A DNA stretch of 64,000 bases from Thermoplasmata archaeon (lineage in GTDB: Archaea; Thermoplasmatota; Thermoplasmata; Thermoplasmatales; Thermoplasmataceae), in assembly GCA_021846695.1 (NCBI GenBank), contig JAJZWN010000001.1:1-64000 (forward strand), written 5' to 3'. Below are positions 40,809 through 50,302 of the stretch, one piece after another (position 1 is the stretch's first letter; each line of letters opens with the position of its first letter). A program made the translations under genes and the position numbers. The notes beneath the pieces were generated by a model, which was given only the letters and a program-made list of their open reading frames with translations, made no database searches and was not told where the DNA came from.

Positions 40809-41351
40809 TTATAAACCTCCTAATATGCTTTCTGCAGCTATCTCTGGATGATTGTCAGGATTATATATATACTTTATTGTAGCCCCTGAATAGACTGAAT
40901 ATGCGGCAGCATAATACCTGTTAACCTCCTGATGTTCCTTTATATCCTGTACGGTATCACTGTCACGGCTTCTGGATGAATCGTTCTCCCTTCTGCGCTT
41001 AATTTCCTCTGGAGTGGATTCTATAAGAAAATAGGAAGAAACCATCAATTCCCTGAGCACCCATTCCGGTAGGCCCGGGAGATAACCTGCAGGAGATTTT
41101 ATGGACATATGGGTATCTATTATTATATTGTCCATCTTTCCTATCTTATTTGATGCCTTTTTCTGCAGATTTTTCTGTGTATCTACATCAAGCCGCCGTA
41201 TGTCGTCCCTGGATTTCACCAGATCAAGGTCCACAGCCATGTCAAACATCAGGGAACCGAAATTAATTATCTCGTACTGTGTTTTTTTTGAAACCATTTC
41301 CAGGATTGTTGATTTTCCAACACCTGGAATGCCTGAAATTACTACTCTCAT
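40809..41351 (-). CDS. adkA: Archaeal adenylate kinase
   Basis: AdkA-type kinase: P loop ISGIPGVGKSTILEMV, IDTHMSIKSPAGYLPGLP, and RRRENDSSRSRDSDTVQDIKEHQEVNR, the archaeal lid region. 180 residues. It abuts secY with two bases between. Confidence 0.93.
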   Translation of the reverse strand: MRVVISGIPGVGKSTILEMVSKKTQYEIINFGSLMFDMAVDLDLVKSRDDIRRLDVDTQKNLQKKASNKIGKMDNIIIDTHMSIKSPAGYLPGLPEWVLRELMVSSYFLIESTPEEIKRRRENDSSRSRDSDTVQDIKEHQEVNRYYAAAYSVYSGATIKYIYNPDNHPEIAAESILGGL

Positions 41352-41353
41352 GT

Positions 41354-43114
41354 TTATCCACCACTGAAGAACTGCCTTATCAATGGATGCATTTCCATCA
41401 ACTGTTCTCTGCCCATTGCTTCATAGAATTGTATTACAATTCCAACAGCAAGCAACAGACCGGTACCGCTGGTATCCCCAACTGTACCTATCAGATCGGC
41501 AGCTCCTGCCAGTATTCCCACAATTGCACCGCTGAATATAGTTATTGCGGGTATATACTTGCTCAGTACCTTGGCCATTATACGTGGATCACGCCGGAAA
41601 CCTGGTATCTGCATTCCACTGGAACGTATCTGCTTCGCTACAGCATCCGGGCCCATATTGGTTGTTTCAATCCAGAATTTTGCAAATAGTATACTGAATC
41701 CGACCAGGAAAGCCATGAATACTATGATATGGATTAACTCCTCCACCGGCGTGTGACCCAATAGCACGCTCTGTGAGACAGAGGGTTGCAATATTGGGAA
41801 CAACCAGTCGGATAGACCATTAGGCGTATAAAGATAAAACGCCAGTCCTCCAGTGGGTGTCGTAGAAGATATGCCCAGTGCCGATATCTGCGCTGAGGAA
41901 GCATATGATCCAAGCAAATGACTATGACCCAATATAGGAATCTTATCCAGAACCGGACTGTGCCAGAATAGCAGAGTCCACATTGATATGTTAGCCAGAA
42001 GCGCTGTGGCAAGTATAACCGGTATATTTGAAGCGTATAAAAGCTGCAATGGATATCTCCCCCTGGCACCCCTTACACGCTCATGTGCTATAGGCAGCTC
42101 AATCTTGCTGCTCTGGAAGAAGGCTACTACAAAGAATATAAGCAGAGTTCCTACAAGTGCTATCATTGGATTTGGCTGCGCAAAGAGTATCTGTTCCATT
42201 CCTGTGTTTGTCAGGTAAGACCCCGGTGCATTCATGAAAAGGTAAAGTGCCTTTGGTATTGCCCCAGCTGGAGGATTGGAAAGAGAAAGCGGTGAGGTTA
42301 TTGTGGATGGTATCCAGTTAAATGTACCTGTAAAGAGCTGCTGTGATACCCCTGCAGCAATAAACAGGGAGATACCTGAGCCGATACCGTATTTGGATAC
42401 CACCTCATCCATGAGGAACACCAGATATGATCCGAAGAATAGCTGAAGTATGATAATACTCTGAGCCAGGAATTCACCGTAACCAGGAACAACGTGTGCT
42501 ATGCTGGATACCAGACCGGCATCTGGCACGAGAAATCCGAATGCCTGGGGAATTGCCTCTACAAATATCATTATAATTACCAGGAGTTTCTGGAATCCCT
42601 GATACATGGCCTTATCACTGGAATCACTGAGATCTAGATTGAATATTTTTGCTCCAGCAAATAACTGCATTACTATACTTGCTGTTACGATGGGGCCTAT
42701 ACCCAGATCCATAAGTGAACCGGATGCACCGGCGAAAATTGCCCTGAAAGATGCAAATACATCTACGGTCTTTGATGTGTTGAGACCGTATATATAAATA
42801 TTTGTCAGGGCAAAATATATCAGGACAACAACTGCGGTCCACATTAATTTGTATTTAAATGGAACATGTCCCTTAGCTTTTTTAACTGCAGGAAGTTTTG
42901 CCGTAAGGTTTTCAAGCCCGTATAGCTTGCTCTTTTTCGGTCCACTGTAGCTCAGTAGCAGGTATGCGATAATAAAAAGTGGCGATGATAGCAGTCCAAG
43001 TATGAATAATTTAAGCCCGGTATAATGAGAAAAATAATAAAATACAACAATAAACAGGGCGAATATAAATATTATGGGAATGGCAGCTCCCTTATTTCTA
43101 CGGATTTCAGTCAT
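41354..43114 (-). CDS. secY: Preprotein translocase subunit SecY
   Basis: Ten-helix pore of the Sec translocon, 586 residues, longer than typical archaeal SecY (about 460-490). The N-terminal 70 residues include two extra hydrophobic helices (IPIIFIFALFIVVFYYFSH, LLSSPLFIIAYLLLSY) before the family start GLENLTAKLPAVKKAKG. Plug/helix 2 region LMDLGIGPIVTASIVMQLFAG and the loop SRDPRIMA-like MGPDAVAKQIRSSGMQIPGFRRDPRIM are intact. The first codons overlap the rpl15 3' end by eight bases. The N-terminal part is the only odd feature. Confidence 0.94.
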   Translation of the reverse strand: MTEIRRNKGAAIPIIFIFALFIVVFYYFSHYTGLKLFILGLLSSPLFIIAYLLLSYSGPKKSKLYGLENLTAKLPAVKKAKGHVPFKYKLMWTAVVVLIYFALTNIYIYGLNTSKTVDVFASFRAIFAGASGSLMDLGIGPIVTASIVMQLFAGAKIFNLDLSDSSDKAMYQGFQKLLVIIMIFVEAIPQAFGFLVPDAGLVSSIAHVVPGYGEFLAQSIIILQLFFGSYLVFLMDEVVSKYGIGSGISLFIAAGVSQQLFTGTFNWIPSTITSPLSLSNPPAGAIPKALYLFMNAPGSYLTNTGMEQILFAQPNPMIALVGTLLIFFVVAFFQSSKIELPIAHERVRGARGRYPLQLLYASNIPVILATALLANISMWTLLFWHSPVLDKIPILGHSHLLGSYASSAQISALGISSTTPTGGLAFYLYTPNGLSDWLFPILQPSVSQSVLLGHTPVEELIHIIVFMAFLVGFSILFAKFWIETTNMGPDAVAKQIRSSGMQIPGFRRDPRIMAKVLSKYIPAITIFSGAIVGILAGAADLIGTVGDTSGTGLLLAVGIVIQFYEAMGREQLMEMHPLIRQFFSGG

Positions 43115-43514
43115 TTTCTATCTTAGTACCGTAATTGGAAAGCTTATTAATAGATTTTTCGGTAGCCTGCGGTATTTTGATTCTGCACTTCACCTCAAAG
43201 GTTCCGGTGCCCAGCAGCTTGGTATAACCTGCACCTTCCAGATCTATTAAGTCATCCACAACGTAGCCCATTGCCTTTAATTCCTCATAACGGTCATTAA
43301 GCTGATTAAGGGTTATAGGGTTTTCATAGGTTTTGGAATGGCTTGTAAACCCGTGAACTCCGTAATGCTTTTTATCATGAAGTATCAGCCATATTTTCCT
43401 ATGACCCCCAAGACCGGCCATTCCATTACCTCCTTTTTTACCCTTGCCTCTGCCGGATTTCATTCCTCTGCCATAATGGCCTCCTCTTAATTTTTTAGTT
43501 TTTGTTCTCACCAT
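43107..43514 (-). CDS. rpl15: Ribosomal protein uL15
   Basis: Large-subunit protein with the N-terminal Gly/Lys-rich RNA-binding tail ([24 protein letters not shown]) and a globular C-terminal domain ending [16 protein letters not shown]. 135 residues. It overlaps rpl30 by 20 bases. Confidence 0.95.
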   Translation of the reverse strand: MVRTKTKKLRGGHYGRGMKSGRGKGKKGGNGMAGLGGHRKIWLILHDKKHYGVHGFTSHSKTYENPITLNQLNDRYEELKAMGYVVDDLIDLEGAGYTKLLGTGTFEVKCRIKIPQATEKSINKLSNYGTKIEND

Positions 43515-43989
43515 TTAAATTCACCCCCGGAATAATCATCCGCCTTATCAGTTTATTAATTTCACTGCCCCTGTAACCTGCAGAACCTTTCTGGTGGAAT
43601 GGTTTCTGAATCGCCTCATAACCACCCTTTGGAGGGTTCAACCTTATTACAGGATTAACATCAGGTAGATCTTTAAATTTTAGTGTGCCTTCAGCCAATT
43701 TATTTGCCAGTTCACTGATAGAGGAGTAACCAGACTCCTTCAGATAATCATCGGTTAATTTTTTGTGACCTTGTAATAGAACTCTATCCTTGAGAACAAG
43801 CTCCAGGGTCTCTTCGTCTATTTCTCCCCATGTCACGTAATCCTTTACACGGTTAAGCATACCGTTTAAGCTTTCTGACTCAGGAAAAATAACCATATGG
43901 TTTATTCTGTTGAGATTCAGTAATTCTGCAGTTTTTTCAGCACTGGGCTTTATTCCCGTGCTCCCCCTAATCCTTATTATTGCTATCAT
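43495..43989 (-). CDS. rpl30: Ribosomal protein uL30
   Basis: Archaeal long-form uL30 (164 residues) with the core ferredoxin-like fold [30 protein letters not shown] and the archaeal extension [27 protein letters not shown]. It overlaps rps5 by 23 bases. Confidence 0.95.
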   Translation of the reverse strand: MIAIIRIRGSTGIKPSAEKTAELLNLNRINHMVIFPESESLNGMLNRVKDYVTWGEIDEETLELVLKDRVLLQGHKKLTDDYLKESGYSSISELANKLAEGTLKFKDLPDVNPVIRLNPPKGGYEAIQKPFHQKGSAGYRGSEINKLIRRMIIPGVNLNGENKN

Positions 43990-44638
43990 GTTCTATTCCT
44001 CCTACATATATGGGCGTTGTCAGATTGATTTTGGGGTTCATTTTCATTGATACCGTTTCTTTCAGGGCATCGAATGTTGCCAGTGCATAGTTTACAGTTG
44101 TCTTTGTATGGCCGGATGCAAAACCCCATGCATCTTCTATGCCTGCCATTTTCAGGATAATTTTTACAACATCCCCCACTGCAAGCCCAACTCCCTGAGG
44201 AGCAGGTTTAAGCTTGACGACAACTGAACCTGACTTTCCGGTAATTTCGAACGGTAGTGAATGTGGTCTCCCGCATCCACATTCCCATGAACCACATCCT
44301 CTCTTAATTTCTATAATATTGGTTTTGGCATTGTTTATTGCCTTTCTTATGGCCGGTGCAGCCTCTTTTGCCTTGCCACGGCCTATCCCTATATAGCCAT
44401 TGCCATTACCAACAACTGCAGTAATAGAATAATTCATCCTCCTTCCGGAATCGGTCATTCTCTGGGCCCTTTCAATGTTAATAACCTCATCCTGAAGATC
44501 AGGAATAAGATAATCGACTATCTGATACTCCTGCAGTGGTAGTTTTGTGTGCAGAGCGTCACCTATGCTCTGAATTTCGTTATTGGCCACAAGCCTTCCC
44601 AGTTCCGTTTTAGGAATCCATTCTTCATCCATATTCAT
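43967..44638 (-). CDS. rps5: Ribosomal protein uS5
   Basis: Small-subunit protein important for decoding. The double-stranded RNA-binding-like domain shows [35 protein letters not shown], and the C-terminal domain contains [18 protein letters not shown]. 223 residues. It overlaps rpl18 by four bases. Confidence 0.95.
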   Translation of the reverse strand: MNMDEEWIPKTELGRLVANNEIQSIGDALHTKLPLQEYQIVDYLIPDLQDEVINIERAQRMTDSGRRMNYSITAVVGNGNGYIGIGRGKAKEAAPAIRKAINNAKTNIIEIKRGCGSWECGCGRPHSLPFEITGKSGSVVVKLKPAPQGVGLAVGDVVKIILKMAGIEDAWGFASGHTKTTVNYALATFDALKETVSMKMNPKINLTTPIYVGGIEHDSNNKD

Positions 44639-45108
44639 TCACCCTTTTTAACAAATTTTGAAATGTCCACCTTATTCTTCAGGTGTTCACCGTTTATCCT
44701 GGATTCAGCCGGGAATGCATCTTCGTCTGCGGGAATATCAATACCAGAGTCTATAATGCCCTTCAATGCTGCGGAAAGTCTGCCTCCATGAATGAATTTA
44801 TACCTTCCGGTATCCAGTATGGCCTCTTCTATTCCCTTTTCTGCTGCTTTCTTTCCAGCAAGATATCCAGCCAGGTACATTGCCTGTATGTTATTCCCGT
44901 ACACACCATATTCCTTTTGCAGGGTTTTATCTGTAACAGTTACCCTTACAACATCCCCTGCTGGATCATAGTCAACGAACTGAATCATTAACCCTTTGTT
45001 GCTGGGCCTTACTACAGCCCTTGTTATTTCCGATTTTAATAGTTTATAACGTTTACCGTAATCCGTAATACCGGACTTCCTTCTTTTAAGAACTGGTGTT
45101 GTTTTCAT
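44635..45108 (-). CDS. rpl18: Ribosomal protein uL18
   Basis: 5S rRNA-binding large-subunit protein. The sequence [36 protein letters not shown] and GKKAAEKGIEEAILDTGRY are typical. 157 residues, shorter at the C-terminus than the roughly 190 of many euryarchaeal versions. The 5S gene it serves is at 14714. Confidence 0.94.
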   Translation of the reverse strand: MKTTPVLKRRKSGITDYGKRYKLLKSEITRAVVRPSNKGLMIQFVDYDPAGDVVRVTVTDKTLQKEYGVYGNNIQAMYLAGYLAGKKAAEKGIEEAILDTGRYKFIHGGRLSAALKGIIDSGIDIPADEDAFPAESRINGEHLKNKVDISKFVKKGE

Positions 45109-45562
45109 TTTTATCCTCCTTTATTAATGATTCTGTCTTTAGATGCGAAACAAGCTGCGCTCTTGAAGTGAAGGATCCGCTTTTTATGGTTCTGTAATAT
45201 TTACGATAGGTAGTTCTATCAATGGCATCTTTTTCTCTTAATGTCTTTAGTTCATTTCTCAATGCCCTTATGGTTGTTATCCATCTTCTCTTCCTGGGAT
45301 ACCTTGCATATTTTGTGCCCCTGACAGATCCGGGTCCTCTTCTCCTCCCTTTGCTTAGCTGGTTTATTCTCTTCTTTAATCTCTGATTTGAATGGTTTTT
45401 CTTATCCTTTTTCTGTATAACGTTGAGCCCGATTAACTTTTTAATATCATCTCTTGACGTGGCATCCAGTACCTTATCAAGGTTATTTGTATCTATCCAT
45501 ACCCTTGATTTGCCTACTTTCAGCTCATCCGCCGAGATTTCCCTTATACTGGACATTTTCAT
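45086..45562 (-). CDS. rpl19e: Ribosomal protein eL19
   Basis: Large-subunit protein with the family N-terminus [18 protein letters not shown], the basic [21 protein letters not shown] block, and the long C-terminal helix. 158 residues. It overlaps both neighbouring genes by a few bases. Confidence 0.95.
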   Translation of the reverse strand: MKMSSIREISADELKVGKSRVWIDTNNLDKVLDATSRDDIKKLIGLNVIQKKDKKNHSNQRLKKRINQLSKGRRRGPGSVRGTKYARYPRKRRWITTIRALRNELKTLREKDAIDRTTYRKYYRTIKSGSFTSRAQLVSHLKTESLIKEDKNENNTSS

Positions 45563-45963
45563 TTTACCACCTTATTAAACACATGTATACCAAGATTCTC
45601 GGCCTCTGATTCAATATCAATTCTTTTCTTATAACCTACTGTTGAGGCTATTCTTGCTCCTTCCAGATCAGGGTTTATTAGAGACAGCTCTTTAACATTA
45701 TGTACAAGAACCTCCCTGAAGCCGGATGGATGCAATCCACGCACAGCCTTCGGTGTTCTGTAACCCGGGCCCACAACCGGTGGCCTGTAGCCAAGATGTG
45801 TCCTGAGCTTTGAATGCTTTCCTCTTGGCCTTCTCCATGAATCGTCAAATTTCTTGTATCTGAACCATTCCTGTCTGTGGAATTCTACTCTTCTTCTATT
45901 TGCTTCATTTTTCTTTTTTAACAGTATTTTCTGTTCCTTGGTTAATAAGGGTTTATAGCTCAT
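45559..45963 (-). CDS. rpl32e: Ribosomal protein eL32
   Basis: Large-subunit protein: [50 protein letters not shown] is diagnostic, and the last helix region is [21 protein letters not shown]. 134 residues. Confidence 0.95.
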   Translation of the reverse strand: MSYKPLLTKEQKILLKKKNEANRRRVEFHRQEWFRYKKFDDSWRRPRGKHSKLRTHLGYRPPVVGPGYRTPKAVRGLHPSGFREVLVHNVKELSLINPDLEGARIASTVGYKKRIDIESEAENLGIHVFNKVVK

Positions 45964-46498
45964 CTGGATTCACCCCCTTTAATAGATATATTCCATCCTG
46001 GAAGACCCTTGCATCGAAGTGCTTTATGTATGTTGCCCTTTCTATATTTGATGCAGTATCTCCCATATCTCTCTTATCTATGCCCTCGATAATAACACGG
46101 TCTCCTCTTACAGATACCTTGCAATTCTTGATTTTTGCAATTCTTGGTGCCTTGCTACCCAGGAAGTTCTCCACATAAAGAAGGTCCCCACGAACTGAAA
46201 CTCTCATGGGAAAATGGGTGAAATCTATTTTCATTTCATATTTGAACCCCTCAGTAACCCCATGAAATACAAGCTTAAGTTCGGAATACCATGTTCCTAC
46301 TATGCCGTTAGTGAATTTATTTTCCTTGCTAACAGCTATCATTATGGAATTTTCCTTTTTGTAGACCTTTACATACTTGTCCCTGAAATTCCTGGATGTT
46401 GCACCAAGCTTGCCTTTGACATTGATTACTGTTCCATCAATGTTCACGTTTATTCCATCTGGAATTTTTAATTCCATTCTATCTTTCCAATTTATCAT
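45953..46498 (-). CDS. rpl6: Ribosomal protein uL6
   Basis: Two-domain large-subunit protein. Domain 1 has [21 protein letters not shown] and domain 2 [30 protein letters not shown]. 181 residues. GAGGTGGATTAA precedes the ATG at 46498, which fixes the start over an internal ATG seven codons later. Overlaps rpl32e by 11 bases. Confidence 0.95.
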   Translation of the reverse strand: MINWKDRMELKIPDGINVNIDGTVINVKGKLGATSRNFRDKYVKVYKKENSIMIAVSKENKFTNGIVGTWYSELKLVFHGVTEGFKYEMKIDFTHFPMRVSVRGDLLYVENFLGSKAPRIAKIKNCKVSVRGDRVIIEGIDKRDMGDTASNIERATYIKHFDARVFQDGIYLLKGVNPDEL

Positions 46499-46511
46499 TT
46501 AATCCACCTCA

Positions 46512-46901
46512 TCAATAAATATAGGCCAGAAGCTTGCCACCAATGCCGAATTTCCTGGCTTCGAGGTGGCTCATCACACCTTTTGTTGTGGTGAGAATTA
46601 TTATCCCGAAATCCTGTGCAGGGAGGTATCTTGATTCATATCTTCCTATGCTTGACCTTGTAACAGATAACCTTGGTTTTATTACACCACAGTTATTTAT
46701 TGTATCGCTTAGTTTTACACTGAATTTGCCGCCTCTTTCCTCCTCTATTACCTCAAAGCTCTTAATATAGTTATAATCCTGCATTACTTTCAGGACTCTT
46801 CCTATTATTCTTGAAGCGGGTGCAATTGTTATCTCATTTTCCCCGATACGGGAAGCCATTTTAATTGTGTTTATTACATCATTTAAAGGATCACTTTTCA
46901 T
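46512..46901 (-). CDS. rps8: Ribosomal protein uS8
   Basis: Small-subunit primary binder of central-domain 16S rRNA. DPLNDVINTIKMASRIG and the C-terminal TTTKGVMSHLEARKFGIGGKLLAYIY are diagnostic. I take ATG 46901 (129 residues), because GAGGTGATAGTA just before it is the ribosome binding site and also carries the uS14 stop. The GTG three codons upstream is part of that site. Confidence 0.95.
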   Translation of the reverse strand: MKSDPLNDVINTIKMASRIGENEITIAPASRIIGRVLKVMQDYNYIKSFEVIEEERGGKFSVKLSDTINNCGVIKPRLSVTRSSIGRYESRYLPAQDFGIIILTTTKGVMSHLEARKFGIGGKLLAYIY

Positions 46902-46911
46902 TACTATCACC

Positions 46912-47070
46912 TCAACTGTATTTGCGGAAACCGATCTTCTCAGCCGTTTCCCTGAAACATTGCCTGCATAGCCTGATACCGTATCTCCTTACCAGACCTC
47001 TTTTCCTTCCGCATCTGGCACATCCCTGTGAATGCCCATAATTCTTTTTTGGCTGTAATTTTACCTGCAT
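46912..47070 (-). CDS. rps14: Ribosomal protein uS14 (zinc form)
   Basis: Found by direct reading: ATG at 47070, TGA at 46912-46914, 52 residues. The product starts [16 protein letters not shown] and includes the zinc-binding CARCGRKRG and LCRQCF with four cysteines, then [12 protein letters not shown]. This is the C+ form of S14 found in archaea. The ATG lies five bases after the rpl5 stop, and TGAGGTGA at its end is the ribosome binding site for rps8. Confidence 0.95.
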   Translation of the reverse strand: MQVKLQPKKNYGHSQGCARCGRKRGLVRRYGIRLCRQCFRETAEKIGFRKYS

Positions 47071-47075
47071 TGATA

Positions 47076-47603
47076 TTACCTCACTATCTGAGCATTAAAG
47101 TTTTCTTCGAGGAATTTTATGCTTTCCTCTCTGGATATACCTATACTGGTTGGTATTCCCTTGCTCCCTATTCTTCTCCTGGGCAGCCTGTATCCTCCGG
47201 CTCTCTTCAGGACTATGGCTATATCCATCCCGAATATTCCAATATCAGGGTCATATTTCATCCCCTTGAAATCGGTATAGTCCGTTATTCCAAAATAGGC
47301 ATTTCCCTGTCTGTCAAAGGAATAGACTGGTATCTTGTAATCCTTTGCATAAAATGCCTCCTTCAGAAATTTATATGCATCAGCCTTTCTGAGTGTGACT
47401 TTTGCTCCTATGCTGAGTCCCTTTCTTATATTGAAATCCCTTATGGTCTTTTTCGCAGTTGTTATAACGGGTTTATGGCCGGTTAAAAGTTCAATAACCT
47501 TTGTGGCCTTGTTTAATCTTTCACCTGCTGCACCTACACCTATATTTATAACAACCTTGTCTATTGAGATTTTTCTCATTGGATTCTCTGTCTTACTCAT
47601 CAT
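47076..47603 (-). CDS. rpl5: Ribosomal protein uL5
   Basis: 5S rRNA-binding protein at the central protuberance. [34 protein letters not shown] and [28 protein letters not shown] are diagnostic. 175 residues. Overlaps the rps4e stop by 11 bases. Confidence 0.95.
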   Translation of the reverse strand: MMSKTENPMRKISIDKVVINIGVGAAGERLNKATKVIELLTGHKPVITTAKKTIRDFNIRKGLSIGAKVTLRKADAYKFLKEAFYAKDYKIPVYSFDRQGNAYFGITDYTDFKGMKYDPDIGIFGMDIAIVLKRAGGYRLPRRRIGSKGIPTSIGISREESIKFLEENFNAQIVR

Positions 47604-48309
47604 TTCTGGTCACCCCCAGCTCTGGAGTTTTGAATGTGTATTTTGGTGTCCCCACAACAAATATGTAATCCTTAATTGTGGAAAAGCCTTCGTTTAAATG
47701 CACCATATTTTTGACTGAAGACTGCTTTACCTCTATAGATTTTATTGATGCAAGTTCACCTACATGGGAACCGCCTGTGATAAACACCTTATCGCCGTCA
47801 GCAAGTTTCAGAACATCTACTATCTCAAGGTCTGGCACTTTCATCAGCAAAACATCTGATGTATGTATATCCTTCCTCTCTGTTGTAATTGTTTTCCCGT
47901 CATGCATTCCAAGCTGTATTTTATTGTTACCTGCAACGGTTTTCCTCACAACCTTAAACAATTTCACACCCTTATTTTCCTGCGGGTTTCTTCTTGCAAC
48001 CAGTTTGCCCTTTAAATCGTACATTATAATGTAATCATCATCCATGCCTTCAATTGTAAGCACGTCCATGAAGCCTACAGGGAATCTTCTGTCCTTTACA
48101 ATTTTTCCATCTACGCGTACCAGATTGTTGTTCAATATTCTTGTTATTTCTCGCTCCTTGTCCCCGAGTTTTAAATAATCCCTCAGTACAATAAGCATGG
48201 GAATTGAATCCTGCTTCTTATGTGTGGCCGGAGTCGGAGTAACTGACCAGAAATTTGTTTTTCTGGGTATTTTCAGTTTTCTCGAGGCCATCATTATCTT
48301 AGTTTTCAT
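47593..48309 (-). CDS. rps4e: Ribosomal protein eS4
   Basis: Small-subunit protein with an S4-like domain (IPMLIVLRDYLKLGDKEREITRILNNNLVRVDGK), central domain and a KOW motif (GGSHVGELASIKSI). About 238 residues. The start is ambiguous: ATG 48309 has GAGGATGAT upstream, and the ATG pair near 48294 just after the rpl24 stop is possible. The first would overlap rpl24 by 11 bases. Confidence 0.93.
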   Translation of the reverse strand: MKTKIMMASRKLKIPRKTNFWSVTPTPATHKKQDSIPMLIVLRDYLKLGDKEREITRILNNNLVRVDGKIVKDRRFPVGFMDVLTIEGMDDDYIIMYDLKGKLVARRNPQENKGVKLFKVVRKTVAGNNKIQLGMHDGKTITTERKDIHTSDVLLMKVPDLEIVDVLKLADGDKVFITGGSHVGELASIKSIEVKQSSVKNMVHLNEGFSTIKDYIFVVGTPKYTFKTPELGVTRNDE

Positions 48310-48784
48310 TATTATCATCCTCTTCTAAATTTTCATCTTCTTCCGTAGAAGTATCATTTTCCTCTTCCTGTTCTGGAAGGTCAATAGTCTCGCCCTCAGT
48401 TTGTTCCTCAACTGGCTCGGACTCCACCGGTGTTGCTTCCGACTCCGCCGGTTTTTCCGGTTCAGGTGCTGGTAGGTTTCTTCTCGCCGTTATATCCTTA
48501 ATTTTGTTATATCTACCTTCAATAGACAGGTCAAGCTTTGTTATCACAAGATTGCTATGGTCGATATAATAGGCAACCTGCTTACCATCTGCTTTTGGTA
48601 AGGTAATTCCCTCTATTGAAATTTTATTGGTTTTATGGCTAACCGCAATTACCTTGCCACCTTCTCCCTTTCTGGATCCGGAAACAATTTTTACAATGTC
48701 TCCCTTTACTACCGGAAAGCGGCGTATGCCGTATTTCTTTCTTAGTTCCTGATTTAATGCCACATTTATTTTTGTATTTAACAT
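48299..48784 (-). CDS. rpl24: Ribosomal protein uL24 with long acidic C-terminal tail
   Basis: Assembly-initiating large-subunit protein. The KOW domain VVKGDIVKIVSGSRKGEGGKVIAV and HSNLVITKLDL mark the core, complete by about residue 108. Residues 109-161 are an added tail of Pro/Glu then Glu/Asp-rich sequence (EEEENDTSTEEDENLEEDD-like), unusual for a ribosomal protein that lies on rRNA. Compared with about 115-125 residues in other archaea, the gene is extended at its 3' end up to the overlap with rps4e. Confidence 0.94.
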   Translation of the reverse strand: MLNTKINVALNQELRKKYGIRRFPVVKGDIVKIVSGSRKGEGGKVIAVSHKTNKISIEGITLPKADGKQVAYYIDHSNLVITKLDLSIEGRYNKIKDITARRNLPAPEPEKPAESEATPVESEPVEEQTEGETIDLPEQEEENDTSTEEDENLEEDDNNEN

Positions 48785-48794
48785 GATACTTACC

Positions 48795-49193
48795 TCATAC
48801 TATTGTAGACGCTATTGCGGCAATTCTTGGCCACCTCTCGGCCGCCTCCCTGGCAACTGGCCCTTTAATTTCTGAACCTCTTACCTCTCCCTCTGGAGTG
48901 ACAAGAACAGCTGCATTATCTTCGAATTCTATTATATTGCCATCTGCCCTTCTATACGGCCTTCTCTGCCTTACCACCACAGCGTATACAACCTTAGCAC
49001 GCATTTCTGGAGTTCCCTTTTTGACACTGGCAATAAACAGGTCTCCGATTCCTGCTGCTGGTATTCTTCTGGCAACTGTGTGCAAATCTTTTACTCCTAT
49101 CAAACTGATTACCTTTGCACCTGTATTGTCTGCACATGGAATAACAGCACCCAGGGGAAGACCTCTTGATTCATTTCCGGAAATTCCTTTCAT
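48795..49193 (-). CDS. rpl14: Ribosomal protein uL14
   Basis: Conserved large-subunit interface protein. LGAVIPCADNTGAKVISLIGVKDLHTVARRIPAAGIGD and AVVVRQRRPYRRADGNIIEFEDNAAVLV are diagnostic. 132 residues. Confidence 0.96.
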   Translation of the reverse strand: MKGISGNESRGLPLGAVIPCADNTGAKVISLIGVKDLHTVARRIPAAGIGDLFIASVKKGTPEMRAKVVYAVVVRQRRPYRRADGNIIEFEDNAAVLVTPEGEVRGSEIKGPVAREAAERWPRIAAIASTIV

Positions 49194-49194
49194 C

Positions 49195-49515
49195 TTAGTT
49201 CACCTTCTCAATTACTACAAAATCAATTGTTTTTGCCAGTTTTCTGCATTCAGCTGCCCTTACGCTGTCACCGACCTTTACATCGATGCAGTCCGGAAGG
49301 TGTGCATGGTATTTCGTGAATTTGGTTATGTATCTTTCATATTTCTTAATGTACACCTTTGCTTCCCTTCGAATCACCACGCTTCGCTTCATTTTTACTG
49401 AAACAACCTTACCAGTAAGTATCTGTCCCCTTACTGGCAGTTCACCATGAAAGGGGCAGTTGACATCATTACATTCCTTTTCAGGTGGCTTAACATCTAT
49501 TCCTATATTTCTCAT
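49195..49515 (-). CDS. rps17: Ribosomal protein uS17
   Basis: OB-fold small-subunit protein: PFHGELPVRGQILTGKVVSVKMKRSVVIRREAKVYIKKYERYITK then HLPDCIDVKVGDSVRAAECRKLAKTIDFVVIEK. 106 residues. Overlaps rnp1 by four bases. Confidence 0.95.
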   Translation of the reverse strand: MRNIGIDVKPPEKECNDVNCPFHGELPVRGQILTGKVVSVKMKRSVVIRREAKVYIKKYERYITKFTKYHAHLPDCIDVKVGDSVRAAECRKLAKTIDFVVIEKVN

Positions 49516-49811
49516 CTTGAATCATACCTCCTAAGTTTTTTGTATATTTTTCTTTTCTCCTTGGTTCTGTCTTCCGGTTTCAGCAGTATAGCATCGCCCT
49601 GGATATCATACCAGCCATCGCCAAACTCCACACGGAATACAGCACCGGTTTTGGGTATGTTACATACCCTGTTTCCGGCATCTATTGCGATCATATTCCT
49701 TGACTCATCAATTATCTTACCATTAATGCCAACATTATTCATGTTAGGCGAATTCTTGACTTTAATACTCTTACCGATTAATTCCTTTAAATAGACTTCA
49801 TTGGTATTCAT
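49512..49811 (-). CDS. rnp1: RNase P protein component 1 (Rpp29/Pop4)
   Basis: Protein subunit of archaeal RNase P, Sm-like barrel. ELIGKSIKVKNSPNMNNVGINGKIIDESRNMIAIDAGN and the C-terminal basic segment define the family. 99 residues. It lies at its usual place between aIF1 and uS17, overlapping each by four bases. Confidence 0.92.
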   Translation of the reverse strand: MNTNEVYLKELIGKSIKVKNSPNMNNVGINGKIIDESRNMIAIDAGNRVCNIPKTGAVFRVEFGDGWYDIQGDAILLKPEDRTKEKRKIYKKLRRYDSR

Positions 49812-50107
49812 GCCATCTGCACCTTGAATCCCATGCTTTCCAGCTCTTTCTTCATAACATCCCTGTGATCGCCCTGCAATTCTATGCTTTTCCCATCTTT
49901 TACGGTTCCGCCTGAAGCCGCCTTTTTCTTCAATGCTTTGGCGATTTCGTTGATGTTTTCTGTTTTTGGGTCTATTCCATCAATAACTGTGACAAGCTTT
50001 CCATATCGTCTCTTGTCAACACTGATTTTTACAAGCTCACTGTCACGGTTAAATCCTTCCCAAGGCTGCAGTTCCTTTGGCATTCCTGTGAAATCTTTAT
50101 CTTTCAT
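49808..50107 (-). CDS. eif1: Translation initiation factor aIF1 (SUI1)
   Basis: SUI1-domain factor that monitors start-codon selection. ISVDKRRYGKLVTVIDGIDP, IAKALKKKAASGGTVKDGKSIELQGDHRD and the final LESMGFKVQM are diagnostic. 99 residues. It begins on the last base of rpl29. Confidence 0.95.
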   Translation of the reverse strand: MKDKDFTGMPKELQPWEGFNRDSELVKISVDKRRYGKLVTVIDGIDPKTENINEIAKALKKKAASGGTVKDGKSIELQGDHRDVMKKELESMGFKVQMA

Positions 50108-50301
50108 TATCTTTTTTCCTCCATTATGGTAAGTATCCTGGCTATCTGCTTCTTTATTGAGTGCATTGTGCCCGGGCTTGCTGGAGCTCCACCCATTGCA
50201 ATTGCAGATCTCTCTTTAAGAAGAGACTCTTTCAATGATTTTAATTTTTCATTCAGTTCTTCCGGAGTCATCTCCCTCAATTCTCTGGCCTTCATTTCCA
50301 T
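50107..50301 (-). CDS. rpl29: Ribosomal protein uL29
   Basis: Two-helix large-subunit protein at the tunnel exit: MKARELREMTPEELNEKLKSLKESLLKERS and IKKQIARILTIMEEK. 64 residues, with a Gly/Ala/Pro linker MGGAPASPGT between the helices. Confidence 0.94.
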   Translation of the reverse strand: MEMKARELREMTPEELNEKLKSLKESLLKERSAIAMGGAPASPGTMHSIKKQIARILTIMEEKR

Positions 50302-50302
50302 T

